Shown here: one piece after another, positions 1 through 8,301 of the stretch
How positions within the stretch are numbered: position 1 is the stretch's first letter
Layout: each line of letters opens with the position of its first letter
Assembly (NCBI GenBank): GCA_034433305.1
Contig: DAOUAM010000089.1
Location: 1-64,000 of the forward strand
From: DAOUAM01 sp034433305
Lineage (GTDB): Bacteria > Chloroflexota > Dehalococcoidia > Lucifugimonadales > DAOUAM01
Direction: 5' to 3'
DNA: 64,000 nucleotides
Notes under the pieces: model-generated
The model's database searches: none
Told to the model about the DNA's origin: nothing
What the model saw: the letters and a program-made list of their open reading frames with translations, nothing else
Program-made: the position numbers and the translations under genes

Positions 1-1
1 G

Positions 2-73
2 CACAAGCTCCTGGTGGTGTTGAATGCGCTGCTCAAGCAAGACCGTCCCTGGAACCCTGCCTATACAAAGTGA
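2..73 (+). pseudogene. C-terminal end of an IS110-type transposase (cut by window edge)
   Basis: The first bases read as an open frame of 23 codons ending in TGA. The peptide begins HKLLVVLNALLKQDRPWNP, which resembles the last residues of IS110/IS116/IS902-family transposases. Only the tail is inside the window, so I cannot say whether the upstream part is intact. It is followed by hairpin-rich repeats rather than a recognisable IS end. The call rests on a short match and is moderate. Confidence 0.5.
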
Positions 74-89
74 TTGACACCCAAGACAG

Positions 90-283
90 TTGCTCTCTAG
101 CTCTCCCCCAGAGGGGGCGAGAACAGTCCCTGCCCCCAGTGGGGGAAGGCCAGGAAGGGGGCAGGCCAGCCCCCTCTCTAACTCTCCCCCAAAGGGGGCG
201 AGGACCGTCCCTGTCCCCTGTGAGGGAAGGTCAGGGCCTGTCCCTTCGGCACGCTCAGGACAGGCCCGAGCCTGTCGAGGGGA
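90..283. repeat. Hairpin-rich dispersed repeat block
   Basis: Two tandem diverged units of a C-run/G-run hairpin repeat (CTCTCCCCCAGAGGGGGCGAG type, about 90-165 and 165-230) are followed by a second family at 235-283 (CCTGTCCCTTCGGCACGCTC, then GGACAGGCCCGAGCCTGTCG). The first family recurs inverted at about 20938-21015 inside a MITE-like element. The second recurs at 20803-20830 and 54718-54764, with a related form near 14890-14925. No coding function is evident. Confidence 0.75.
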
Positions 284-337
284 AGGGGGCATGGTGCCGC
301 CTTGAATTACCCTTTCAAATTGTTAAGCTTCAGGCTG

Positions 338-1096
338 TCAGGCCGGCTTCACCGCCACGATGCTCATGCTGCGCACGCTGGCTTTCCAGCCGTCGCCGGC
401 CAGTCCTACCTCCGATAGCACCTGTACGTCCGCGAAGCCTGCGTCGCGCATGCGCTGGAGGTACACGTCCTTCAACTCTGCCCCCGCCAGACAGGCGGTC
501 CAGTTGCGGGCATCGGCGGCCACATCGGCAGGAAGCTCGTCCACCAGTACCATGTCAGATATGAACATGCGCCCGCCGGGCCGCAGGACGCGGAAAGCCT
601 CGCGGAAGACGGAGTCCTTGTCCGGCGCCAGGTTGATGACGCAGTTGGAGATGACCACGTCCGCCGTCTCGTCGCCAATGGGCGTGTGCTCCATCTCCGC
701 CAGGTAGAACTGGACGTTGGACAGGCCCAGCTTGCGTGCGTTGCTGCGGGCCAGCGACACCATGTCGGGCGTCATGTCCACGCCTATGACCTTGCCCGTC
801 GGGCCGACAGCACGGGCCGCCAGGAAGCAGTCTATGCCGCCGCCGCTGCCAAAGTCCACCACAGTCTCGCCCGGCTGAAGCGATGCCAGGGCTGTAGGGT
901 TGCCGCAGCCGGCGGAGGCCCCCAGCGCCTCGTCTGGCAGGCCCGCCACCTCCTCGGGCGTGTACAGCGGCAGTGTCTTGCCGCCCGAGGACGGGGCGCA
1001 GCATGACGGCTCGCAGCAGCTACTGGCCCCCCTTGCCACCGAGGCATAGCGCTCCCGCACCAGCTTCTTTATCTCTTCCTCGTTCAGGGTTGTCAT
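338..1096 (-). CDS. arsM: Arsenite S-adenosylmethionine methyltransferase (ArsM)
   Basis: This 252-residue class I methyltransferase should transfer methyl groups from SAM to As(III), giving methylated and volatile arsenicals in the cytosol. The SAM-binding glycine-rich motif (VVDFGSGGGIDCF) lies near residue 80. The arsenic-binding cysteines expected for ArsM are present: an N-terminal Cys cluster (SSCCEPSCC, about residue 27), a Cys in ISNCVINL, and a Cys in NWTACLAGA. The ATG at 1096 is preferred over an upstream in-frame ATG at 1129 because GGAGG lies 5 bases before it. The gene is alone on its strand, with an AT-rich dyad just upstream. An ArsC/Spx-like gene lies 3.5 kb away. Family assignment is confident; substrate is inferred from the cysteines. 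Confidence 0.9.
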   Translation of the reverse strand: MTTLNEEEIKKLVRERYASVARGASSCCEPSCCAPSSGGKTLPLYTPEEVAGLPDEALGASAGCGNPTALASLQPGETVVDFGSGGGIDCFLAARAVGPTGKVIGVDMTPDMVSLARSNARKLGLSNVQFYLAEMEHTPIGDETADVVISNCVINLAPDKDSVFREAFRVLRPGGRMFISDMVLVDELPADVAADARNWTACLAGAELKDVYLQRMRDAGFADVQVLSEVGLAGDGWKASVRSMSIVAVKPA

Positions 1097-1128
1097 GCGC
1101 TCCTCCGTTCCAGAATACCCATTCAACA

Positions 1129-1151
1129 TATATATCTACGTGAGCTATATA
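1129..1151. promoter_or_regulatory. AT-rich dyad upstream of arsM, possible operator
   Basis: TATATATCT-ACGTG-AGCTATATA is an imperfect inverted repeat in an otherwise GC-rich region, 33 bases upstream of the arsM start. Its place and composition fit an operator for an ArsR/SmtB-type repressor or an AT-rich promoter core. No arsR gene is in the window, so the regulator is unknown. Confidence 0.35.
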
Positions 1152-1277
1152 TTATGCCCACAGAACGCGGACTGTCAATAGCCCCGCCCAAAGGGCCTGG
1201 TCATGAAGGTACGTACCAGATGGAAGGCAATCTTGTAGGGGCAGACCCTGCGCCTGCTCCTACGGCTGGCCCAGACC

Positions 1278-1302
1278 AGGGGCAACCACAAGGGTTGCCC
1301 CT
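1278..1302. repeat. GGGGCA..CACAAGG..TGCCCC palindromic repeat, copy 1
   Basis: A short palindrome (AGGGGCAACC, then ACAAG, then GGTTGCCCCT) in the gap between arsM and the next minus-strand gene. A second copy with the same loop and changed stem bases lies at 26925-26949. The compensating stem change suggests a REP-like element selected for structure. The remaining gap (1152-1391) holds nothing else I recognise. Confidence 0.6.
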
Positions 1303-1391
1303 ATCTGTTCTGTTAGGGCACGCACGAGGCTTGTCACACACCGTGTGCGCGGCTGAAAACAGCCTTCCAGGGCCGGTTGTGCAGGCCTGTG

Positions 1392-3128
1392 TCAGCCCTT
1401 CTCCCGGCGCAGGCGCTCCATCTCCGTGGCGAACCAGATGGCCATGGAGCCGGAGCGGTCGTCCAGGCCCAGGATGGCCGGGCGGTCCAGGTAGTCGCGC
1501 AGGCCGCGCTGGACGCCGGTGCTGGCGCAGGCATCGGCTACCTGGCCCTCATCGCTGACGCGCTCGCACACGACCTGCCAGGCGCGCTCCAGCATGGGCC
1601 GCCAGGTATCGTCCAGCCAGCCCAGGCGCAGGCCGCGCGCCAGGGCATAGCCGACCATGCAGGTCACGGTGAACTCCTGGTAGGAGCCAGGGACGTCCAG
1701 CACCTGGAGCCAGGCGCCGGAGGGGTGCTGGAGCGCCCGCAGCGCATCCAGATGGCGCATGTGCTTCACAATCAGAGGGTCGCGGTCAGGGTGGCTGTGG
1801 GGCAGGTAGGTCAGCGTCTCGGCGAAGCCCAGGGCCGCGAAGCCGTTGCCCCGGCCCCAGTAGAAGGGCGTCGAGCGGCTGTGCCAGAACAGTCCCCCGG
1901 GCTGCTGCACGCCGGCGTCCAGCAGGAAGCGCGCTTGCAAGTCCATGTAGCGCCACTCGCCGGTGAGTCTGAAGGCGCGGCCCAGCAGCGTGCCTCCCAT
2001 GAACATATCCTCGGTGCGGAAGTCGGGGTCAGACGGCGGTGGCGCCGCGCCAGGCCCAGCCGGCTGGTAGTGGTCGGCGATGCCGATAAGCAAGTCAGCA
2101 TATCGGCGGTCGCCTGTGGCGTCGTACAGCTCGTCGGCCCACAGGACGCCAGCCAGGTTAGCCGTGCCGGCCCTGTCACCGAACATGGGCTGAAGGCCCG
2201 ACACGTAAGGCTCCACGATGCGGGCCACGTCCGGGACGTGCTGACCGGGCGCGCCCTCCAGCGTCGCCAGCCGCAGCCTGCCACTGAGGGCCACGCCTTG
2301 CGTGTAGTTCAGCGGCGAGTCCAGCTTTTGCCCGTAGGCACGGGCCAGCAGCCGCGCCATGTCCAGCGGCGCGCGGGCGCGTCGGCGGTCCAGGGCCACG
2401 CGGGCCGGCGAGGGTGCCACGCCCCGGGCGCCGGATAGCAGGCCCCACAGCCTGCCCAGCTCGCTGGCCAGGGCCTCCCCCGGTGCGGTGAGGCGCAGGC
2501 CGGGTATAGGGCCAAGGCCGCACGGATGGCCAGAGCCTAGCGCCGCCAGGAAGGAGTCCCCGTCCCTGACGGGGGTGGCGCCCAGGGCAGACGCTATGGC
2601 CGCCGTGGCAGCCGAAGCCTCCCACGTCAGGGCGTTCCCCTGTCGCACCTCCAGCACCAGGTCGGGGGCCTGGAAGCAGGCCCAGCGCCAGAGGTAGCGG
2701 GCCTCGGGGTTGCGCGCATCGTTGTAGAAGTTGCCCTCGGGTGGATAGCCGGCGCTGGGATTGCCGCCCGCGCCATTGCCAGGAGCGGCCGCCAGCCGCA
2801 GGCCATCCATGTTGACGCAGGGAACGCCGCTGAGGGCGATCCTGTCGCTGATGCCGGCCGCGTCCAGGTAAGCTTCCAGCGCCCGGATGGCCTGCTGTGC
2901 ATCTTCCGGCCTCCCGGAAAGCCCGCCCACCAGCAGCACTCTGGCCCTGCTCGTGGAAGGGGCGTAGGCCTCCTGGTGCAGCACGGCAGGTATGGGAGTC
3001 TCGGAGCGGGTAACGCCACAGGCATCCAGCGTCCAGATGCCTCTCGCTTCGGCTATAAGCTCTTGAAGGGTAGCTTTCACGTTCAAGGGCAAGGCCCTCT
3101 GCTGTGGGATAGCTACGCCAGCACCCAC
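1392..3128 (-). CDS. Degenerate M14-carboxypeptidase-like domain fused to a GH88/GH105-like domain
   Basis: The 578-residue product appears to have two parts. Residues about 35-200 resemble an M14/AstE-type zinc carboxypeptidase fold, including VLLVGGLSGRPED and APDLVLEVRQG. The zinc-binding His expected in each motif is replaced (Ser in GLSGRPE, Arg in LEVRQG), so this part is probably not a working peptidase. Residues about 270-575 resemble unsaturated glucuronyl/rhamnogalacturonyl hydrolases: EDMFMGGTLLGRAF carries the candidate catalytic Asp, and YWGRGNGFAALG matches the conserved RGNG block. No signal peptide is seen. Several start codons are possible (GTG 3128, TTG 3092, TTG 3086, GTG 3080). 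The frameshifted MFS gene lies 26 bases upstream on the same strand. Family calls are from motif memory. Confidence 0.65.
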   Translation of the reverse strand: MGAGVAIPQQRALPLNVKATLQELIAEARGIWTLDACGVTRSETPIPAVLHQEAYAPSTSRARVLLVGGLSGRPEDAQQAIRALEAYLDAAGISDRIALSGVPCVNMDGLRLAAAPGNGAGGNPSAGYPPEGNFYNDARNPEARYLWRWACFQAPDLVLEVRQGNALTWEASAATAAIASALGATPVRDGDSFLAALGSGHPCGLGPIPGLRLTAPGEALASELGRLWGLLSGARGVAPSPARVALDRRRARAPLDMARLLARAYGQKLDSPLNYTQGVALSGRLRLATLEGAPGQHVPDVARIVEPYVSGLQPMFGDRAGTANLAGVLWADELYDATGDRRYADLLIGIADHYQPAGPGAAPPPSDPDFRTEDMFMGGTLLGRAFRLTGEWRYMDLQARFLLDAGVQQPGGLFWHSRSTPFYWGRGNGFAALGFAETLTYLPHSHPDRDPLIVKHMRHLDALRALQHPSGAWLQVLDVPGSYQEFTVTCMVGYALARGLRLGWLDDTWRPMLERAWQVVCERVSDEGQVADACASTGVQRGLRDYLDRPAILGLDDRSGSMAIWFATEMERLRREKG

Positions 3129-3154
3129 CGGCGGCAGCGGCTGGACGAGCGGCG

Positions 3155-4439
3155 CTAGGCCTCGCGCAGCTTTCTGGCGCGGAGGGCAATGACCAGCGCC
3201 AGGACCAGGCCGCAGGCCCCGGTGACCGACAATGCCAGCCGTGGCCCGGACAGCTCCATGAGAATGCCCAGCAGCAGCGCCCCGGCGGGCATCAGCCCGT
3301 GCTCCGCCATGTAGATGCCGGAGACCCGGCCCCTGATGTAGTCAGGTATCAGGGTCTGCACCAGGGTGTTGTTGGTGAGCCGGAAGCCCATCTCGAAGAG
3401 GCCCAGCAGGCCCAGGAGCATCACTGACAGCCATAGCCAGTGGGACTGGGCGAAGAGGACCAGTCCCACCGTTGACCCCGCCAGCAGGCCCAGGGCCAGC
3501 GGCCCTCGCCTGGACACGTCCCTGACCGAGGCCAGCACCACGGTCCCCACCAGGGCACCTATGCCAAAGGCCGAGGACAGCAGGCCCAGCACCTGTGGCC
3601 CGGCGTCAAAGACCCTGGCCGTCACCACCGGCAACTGCTGGATGGTGGGCATGATGAAGAAGGAAGGTATGAAGGCCATGGCGATAAGCGCCAGCAGCAC
3701 CGTGTCCTTCATCACGTACTGGAAGCCCTCTTTCAGGTCTCCGCCCACGGAGTGAGCGCCTGCCTTGTGGCCGGCCTCTCGGTAAGGCATCTTGAGGGGC
3801 ACTACCAGCAGGATGATAATGATGTACAGGGACGCCTGGATGACGAAGTTGCCGCCCATGCCGGCCAGCACAATGAGAAAGCCGCCTATCATGGGCGCGA
3901 TGGTCCGCGTGAGGTTGAAGGCCATGGACTGCAGGGCGATGGCGTTCATCAGGTCCTGCTTGGGGACTGTGTTAGCCACGAGGGACTGGCGCAGCGGCCC
4001 CAGGATAGACCAGCATGTAAATGGCGGCGTGCCAGACCTTCACCCAGTTGCCCATGACCAGCACGGCGAAGGCTATGGCCGACAGGGCCATGATGCCCTG
4101 GACGGCCATCAGCATCTTCCTCCTGTCCACGCGGTCTATGGCTACCCCGGCCAGCGGGCCGACCAGCAGGAAGGGTAGCGCCCGGGTGGCGCTCACCACT
4201 CCCACCAGCACCGCCGACTCGGACAGGGTCCACACCAGCCAGCCCACGGTGACCTGCTGGATCCACTGGGCCGCGCCGTTGAGCATGGTGGTGCCCCAGA
4301 GGAGGCGGAAATCGGTGTGCTGGAGGGCGGTGAAGGTGGCGAGGTTGATACCTTTGTGGCTACGCCTGGCTACTGAGGCGGTGTCGGAGGCGACGATGTC
4401 CTGGGGGTTGCTGGCAATGCGCTCGTGCTGAACAGACAT
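3155..4439 (-). pseudogene. MFS exporter (EntS/MFS_3-like) broken by a frameshift
   Basis: The N-terminal half (from MSVQHERIAS at 4439) and C-terminal half (to 3155) of one major facilitator protein are in different frames. The break falls near 3995-4010: the first frame reads MLVYPG and then runs to a stop, while the shifted frame continues LGPLRQSLVANTVPKQDLMNA, the usual text after TM4 of this family. N-terminal motifs (TDFRLLWG, GPLAGVAIDRVDRRKML) and C-terminal helices otherwise look intact, for a total of about 425 residues and 12 TM segments. A single-base indel would restore the gene, so it may be a recent pseudogene or an assembly error. A longer upstream start (4514) is possible. 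No substrate can be inferred. Confidence 0.75.
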
Positions 4440-4624
4440 GTCTTTTATCTTGTACCAGCGCGGCGTACTCGCCGCGCACGCTATGCCCGGGAAAGCCCCG
4501 GGATGTAAGGGCAATTATATTTTCCGCCAGCATGCCTGTCAACGGCGCTCGCACCAGTAGCATGCGCTCTGGCAAACGGTGGGGCAAGCCTTGTCGTCAC
4601 TCCGGGCCTGGGCCTGCCCGGGGA

Positions 4625-4984
4625 TCAGGAGTGGCCCTCCAGCAGACGCTCCAGCGCCTTCCGGTCTGCTCCAATGATGAGTTGCTCGCCCACCTGTACC
4701 AGCGGCCGGCGGATAAGTCGTGGCTCACCCAGCATCAGCCGCAGTAGCTGGCCGTCGTCAAGCTCCTCTCGCTTCAGGCCCAGCGCCTTGAAGGACGGGC
4801 TGTTCCACGAAAAGACCTCGGCGGGGGAGCGGCCGCCTATCAGGCGGCGCAGTTCATCCTCGCTGAACCTCTCCTGGAAAAAGTCCCGCTCCTCGACAAT
4901 CTCGGCGCCCTTCTGTAAGAGCAACGCTCTTACGTCGCGGCAGGTGGTTCAGCGCTTCCAGGTGTAAAATCGTACCTGGGCCAT
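4625..4984 (-). CDS. ArsC/Spx-family thioredoxin-fold protein with in-frame UGA, candidate selenoprotein
   Basis: Read through one UGA (4949-4951), this frame gives a 119-residue ArsC/Spx-like protein, the usual size for the family. It starts MAQVRFYTWKR-U-TTCRDVRALL, so UGA occupies the first position of the active-site CxxC, giving UTTC. Downstream text fits the family: EERDFF, FSEDELRRLIGG, SPSFKALGL, and EPRLIRRPLV, the conserved basic-Pro block. Starting after the UGA (ATG at 4924) would lose the first strand and both redox residues. An 8-bp perfect hairpin whose loop starts with G begins 15 nt after the UGA, as bacterial SECIS elements require. The ATG at 4984 is preceded by GGGGG. The likely role is a cytosolic thiol/selenol reductase, possibly arsenate reductase. 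No sel genes are in the window, so Sec decoding is inferred. Confidence 0.75.
4915..4933 (-). promoter_or_regulatory. Candidate bacterial SECIS hairpin
   Basis: On the coding strand, GTAAGAGC-GTT-GCTCTTAC forms a perfect 8-bp stem with a 3-base loop starting with G. There are 23 bases between the UGA codon and the loop. Bacterial SECIS elements sit within the coding sequence about 16-37 bases after UGA and carry a G in the first two loop positions, so both criteria are met. It lies inside the ArsC/Spx-like gene. Confidence 0.65.
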
Positions 4985-5137
4985 GGCAAACCCCCAGAGG
5001 ATGGTAGCAAATGGACGAGCGGGAGGCAATGCCGGCTGCTGTTGACAGGCCCGTGGGGCATCCCTATATTTCAGCGAGGGCCTGGCACCAGGCCAGCGCC
5101 TTCCGGTATGCCAGATCTGACAAGGAGTAGCAAGACT

Positions 5138-6316
5138 ATGGCAGGGCCGCTTCGAGTAGGCGTGGCAGGCGTGGGGCAGCGCGGGCTGCAGCACCTGAAC
5201 GCCCTGGCGCAGCTCCAGCAGGAGGAGGTGGTGCGCATCGCCGCGCTGGCGGACCCCTTCCCCGACAACCTGGCCGAGGACAAGATACGCAAGGCCGCTC
5301 CCTCTTACTCCCAGAGGGACGTTAAGCTCTACACCAGCGTGCGGGAGATGATTGACGACGCCAATCTGGATGCCATCTGGTTCGCCATCCCGCCCAACCA
5401 GCACCGGGGCGAGGTCGAGTACGCCGCCCAGCATGGCCTGCACATCCTGGCCGAGAAGCCCCAGTCCCTGTTCCTGGACGAGGTGCTGCGCCAGGACGAG
5501 GCTATCACCAGGGCGGGTGTGCTGTCCATGGTCGGTTTCCAGATGCGCTACGACCGGGGCTACACGGACATTCGCGACTACCTGGCGGGCAAGTGGGTGG
5601 CATCCATGGTCATGGTCTCGGAGGGCGCGGTGGAAGGCCACGGCGTCAAGCACACCCACACCGAGAAGCTGGGCGGCCCCAGGGACCGCGTCTGGACGGC
5701 CGACCGGCGCTGGTCGGGGACGTCCATCGTCGAGGCGGGCATTCACCAGACGGACATCATGCGCTACTGGTCGGACGATGACGTGGCCTGGGTCCGGGCG
5801 GACTACGTGGAGAGGCCACGGGAGCTATGGGACTCCGAGGGCGACAACCCCATCTTCTACACGGTCACCTATGGCTTCAGGAAGGGTGCGGTGGGCAACC
5901 TGATATTCACCAAGCCGGCCCGCTCCTACTACACAGGCCGCTTCGATGGCATTATCTGGACCCACGGCACCATAAAGCTGGAAGAAGACTATGTGGACTA
6001 CCACTACGACGGCGCTGACTGGCCGCCAGCCAGGAAACCGACGCGGGCCGAAGTCCGCAAGGTCGTCTCAAAAGGCCCCCACACGGTGGCCATGGGCGCC
6101 GAGAACACCAGGGCGCTGTCCCGTAGCTTCGCCGAGGCCGTCACGCTGGGCAGGCCCGAGCTGCTGCGCAACACCTTCCACTCCTCCATCAACTCCCTGG
6201 CGGCGGTGCTGGCCGCCAACGCGTCCAATGAGCTGGGCGGCGAGAAGGTGGACATAGAGGAGTTCATCCACGGCGACCGCTACGCCGGGTCCCGGCGCCG
6301 GCCAGCGGAGAAATAG
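5138..6316 (+). CDS. Gfo/Idh/MocA-family NAD(P)-dependent oxidoreductase
   Basis: This 392-residue cytosolic dehydrogenase has an N-terminal Rossmann fold (RVGVAGVGQRGLQHLNAL) and the typical ILAEKPQSL block, where EKP holds the catalytic lysine of the family. The C-terminal alpha/beta domain includes EAGIHQTDIMRYW, matching the conserved histidine helix. The ATG at 5138 is preferred because AAGGAG lies 10 bases upstream and the residues before it do not look coding. The substrate is probably a sugar, inositol or derivative, but motifs do not define it. An MFS transporter follows on the same strand after 169 bases and may be functionally linked. Confidence 0.85.
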   Translation: MAGPLRVGVAGVGQRGLQHLNALAQLQQEEVVRIAALADPFPDNLAEDKIRKAAPSYSQRDVKLYTSVREMIDDANLDAIWFAIPPNQHRGEVEYAAQHGLHILAEKPQSLFLDEVLRQDEAITRAGVLSMVGFQMRYDRGYTDIRDYLAGKWVASMVMVSEGAVEGHGVKHTHTEKLGGPRDRVWTADRRWSGTSIVEAGIHQTDIMRYWSDDDVAWVRADYVERPRELWDSEGDNPIFYTVTYGFRKGAVGNLIFTKPARSYYTGRFDGIIWTHGTIKLEEDYVDYHYDGADWPPARKPTRAEVRKVVSKGPHTVAMGAENTRALSRSFAEAVTLGRPELLRNTFHSSINSLAAVLAANASNELGGEKVDIEEFIHGDRYAGSRRRPAEK

Positions 6317-6485
6317 CGGCTCCTGGCGTGGTCAGTGGCCGGCGCACGTGATGGCGCTGGCGCGAAGCCTGCGATGACGCGCCGGGGCAAAGGGTATACT
6401 GTTACCCGCGCGGGGCGCGCGGAGACTGTGCGGGGCCTGTCAGGGAGAGCCACACTCTCCTGGCTGCCCCATCGAAAGGCCAGCT

Positions 6486-7787
6486 ATGAGCACAAGCACC
6501 AGGGGGGTAGAGACCCGGAAAAAGGGCCGCCTGTTCTATGGCTGGTGGGTAGTTGCGGCGGCATCGCTGCAGGGGATGTTTGGCAATGGCGTTGTATCTA
6601 ACGGCTTCTCCATATACTTCCAGCCCATCCGGCAAGACCTGGGCATCAGCTACACGGCCATGTCGCTGGTGTTCAGCCTGGCCCGCGCCGAAGGAGGCAT
6701 AGCCGGCCCACTGGTGGGCTGGCTGGTGGACCGTTTCGGTGCCAGGCGCATGGTGTTCCTGGGCGGACTCATGGCCGGGCTGGGGCTTATAGCCATCTCC
6801 CGCGCCAGCGCCTACTGGCAACTGCTGGTGCTCTTCGCTGGTATCGTCTCCGTAGGCAAGTCCTCGGGCCTGGGGCAGACGCTGATGGCCGCCGTCAACC
6901 AGTGGTTCATCCGGCGCAAGGGGCTGGCCATGTCCATCCTCATGACCAGCTTCGCCGGAGGTGGCGCCATCGTGGTGCCCCTCATGAGCCAGGGCATCAC
7001 CCATCTGGGATGGCGCGACACGGTGTTCTATACCGGCATCTTTGTGCTGCTGCTGACCCTGCCCATTTCGCTGGTCATTCACAGCAGGCCGGAGGACCTG
7101 GGCCTGCGGCCAGATGGCGATGACGAGCCTGCGCCGGCGAAGCCAGGGGAGAAGGCTGGGGCGGGCCACGCTTCCCAGGAGTTCACGCTAAAGCAGGCGG
7201 TGCGGACTTCCGCCTTCTGGTTGCTGCTGGTGGGCCTCACGGCCCGGATCTCGGCCACCAACGCCATGATAATCCACATATTCCCCATGCTGGAGGGCGA
7301 AGGCATCCCCAGCGAGACGGCGGCGTTCCTGGTGTCCGGCATGTTCTTCCTGGCCATCCCCCTGCGGTTCGGCCTGGGCGTGGCCGGTGACTTCCTGTCG
7401 CCGCGCAAGGTCCTGGTGACAGGCATGGGGGCCGTGACGCTGGGCCTGGTGGCCCTGCTGCTCTTCCAGGGCATGGCCGGGGTGGCCGTGTTCATGCTGG
7501 GGCTGGCCCTGGTGGAAGGCATCACCTCGGTCAACTGGATACTGGTGGGCCAGTACTTTGGCCGTGGCCGGTTTGCCAGCATCATGGGCCTGATGAGCAT
7601 GGCCCACAACGTGGGCATGATGGTCTCGCCCATCTTCAGTGGCTGGGTGAAGGACCAGACGGGCAGCTACAACCTGGTGATGGTGACCTTCATACCCCTG
7701 TACATAATCGGCGCCATCGCCTTCGCGCTGGCCCGCAAGCCCAGCCTGCCCGTGGCGGAGCAGGGGCTGCCTGCTCACTCGCCCTGA
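6486..7787 (+). CDS. MFS transporter, monocarboxylate/oxalate-formate antiporter-like
   Basis: A 433-residue inner-membrane protein with about 12 hydrophobic segments split by a charged central loop near residues 200-230 (GDDEPAPAKPGEKAG). GWWVVAAASLQGMF at the start and GWLVDRFGARRMVFLGG after TM2 are typical of the MCT/OxlT branch of MFS, which moves organic anions. The central loop separates the two six-helix halves. It lies downstream of the Gfo/Idh/MocA gene in the same direction, and a strong hairpin follows its stop. The transported compound is unknown. Confidence 0.85.
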   Translation: MSTSTRGVETRKKGRLFYGWWVVAAASLQGMFGNGVVSNGFSIYFQPIRQDLGISYTAMSLVFSLARAEGGIAGPLVGWLVDRFGARRMVFLGGLMAGLGLIAISRASAYWQLLVLFAGIVSVGKSSGLGQTLMAAVNQWFIRRKGLAMSILMTSFAGGGAIVVPLMSQGITHLGWRDTVFYTGIFVLLLTLPISLVIHSRPEDLGLRPDGDDEPAPAKPGEKAGAGHASQEFTLKQAVRTSAFWLLLVGLTARISATNAMIIHIFPMLEGEGIPSETAAFLVSGMFFLAIPLRFGLGVAGDFLSPRKVLVTGMGAVTLGLVALLLFQGMAGVAVFMLGLALVEGITSVNWILVGQYFGRGRFASIMGLMSMAHNVGMMVSPIFSGWVKDQTGSYNLVMVTFIPLYIIGAIAFALARKPSLPVAEQGLPAHSP

Positions 7788-7794
7788 AAACGTG

Positions 7795-7824
7795 CAGGGG
7801 CGCCTGCCGCGTAAGGCGCCCCTG
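7795..7824 (+). terminator. Hairpin terminator after the MFS gene
   Basis: CAGGGGCGCCT and AGGCGCCCCTG pair perfectly over 11 bp around an 8-base loop, 8 bases past the MFS stop codon. No long T-run follows, so termination may be weak or need a factor. A second GC-rich dyad (GGCGCCGGC/GCCGGCGCC) sits at 7863-7886. Confidence 0.65.
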
Positions 7825-7968
7825 CTGTGGCCTGTTCGGCCGGGTATTGTCCGGCCGGGGAGGGCGCCGGCTATGGGGCCGGCGCCTGGTTATCTATGTG
7901 AAACGCTGTGAGTTGGAGTAGAATAAATAGTACCAATTAACAGCGGCTTCACAAATCCTGCTGCACTT

Positions 7969-8136
7969 CTAGAGAGCGAAGGGCAGATCGAGTCGCACGA
8001 TAGCCTGGTAGTCCCTCTTGGCCTCTTCCACCGTCGGAGCGACGGAGGGGCAATGGCGCTGGACGTTGGCCAGGTAGAGCTCGAACCCGCTGAGCTGATT
8101 CAGACCACGGATGCTATGTATAAACCGGTTCAGCAT
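7969..8136 (-). CDS. Small conserved-looking protein of unknown function (55 aa)
   Basis: This short frame has a strong ribosome binding site (AGGAGGTG ending 9 bases before the ATG) and a balanced, folded-looking composition: MLNRFIHSIRGLNQLSGFEL at the start, then a Cys-Pro, then a charged helix EEAKRDYQA and the end VRLDLPFAL. It contains one cysteine and no membrane segment. It is divergent from the LysR gene 165 bases away, a layout typical of a regulator and its target, although LysR targets are usually enzymes. I do not recognise the family. Confidence comes from the RBS and the clean frame. Confidence 0.55.
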   Translation of the reverse strand: MLNRFIHSIRGLNQLSGFELYLANVQRHCPSVAPTVEEAKRDYQAIVRLDLPFAL

Positions 8137-8228
8137 TTTGGTCTACACCTCCTGTGCTGTGAACTGTCCCGCCGGGAGTGCTGCTGCGCCGGCGTGACTT
8201 GTTCCACAGTTTTGATTATCCCTCTTAG

Positions 8229-8258
8229 ATGACATCATGTAAAGAGATATAGTATAAT
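8229..8258 (+). promoter_or_regulatory. Sigma-70-type promoter for the LysR gene
   Basis: ATGACA (8229-8234) and a perfect TATAAT (8253-8258) are separated by 18 bases, 43 bases upstream of the LysR start. The surrounding region is AT-rich compared with the rest of the window. The site also lies in the divergent gap with the 55-aa gene, where autoregulation by the LysR protein would be expected. Confidence 0.6.
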
Positions 8259-8301
8259 AGAGGCCATCAGAGATAATGATAGTCACTGGGAGGCAAGAAT
8301 T

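Noticed and set aside
4949..5746. A 265-codon minus-strand frame ending at the UGA of the ArsC-like gene
   Set aside because: Only its last 11 residues (MAQVRFYTWKR) look coding; the rest overlaps the real Gfo/Idh/MocA gene on the other strand.
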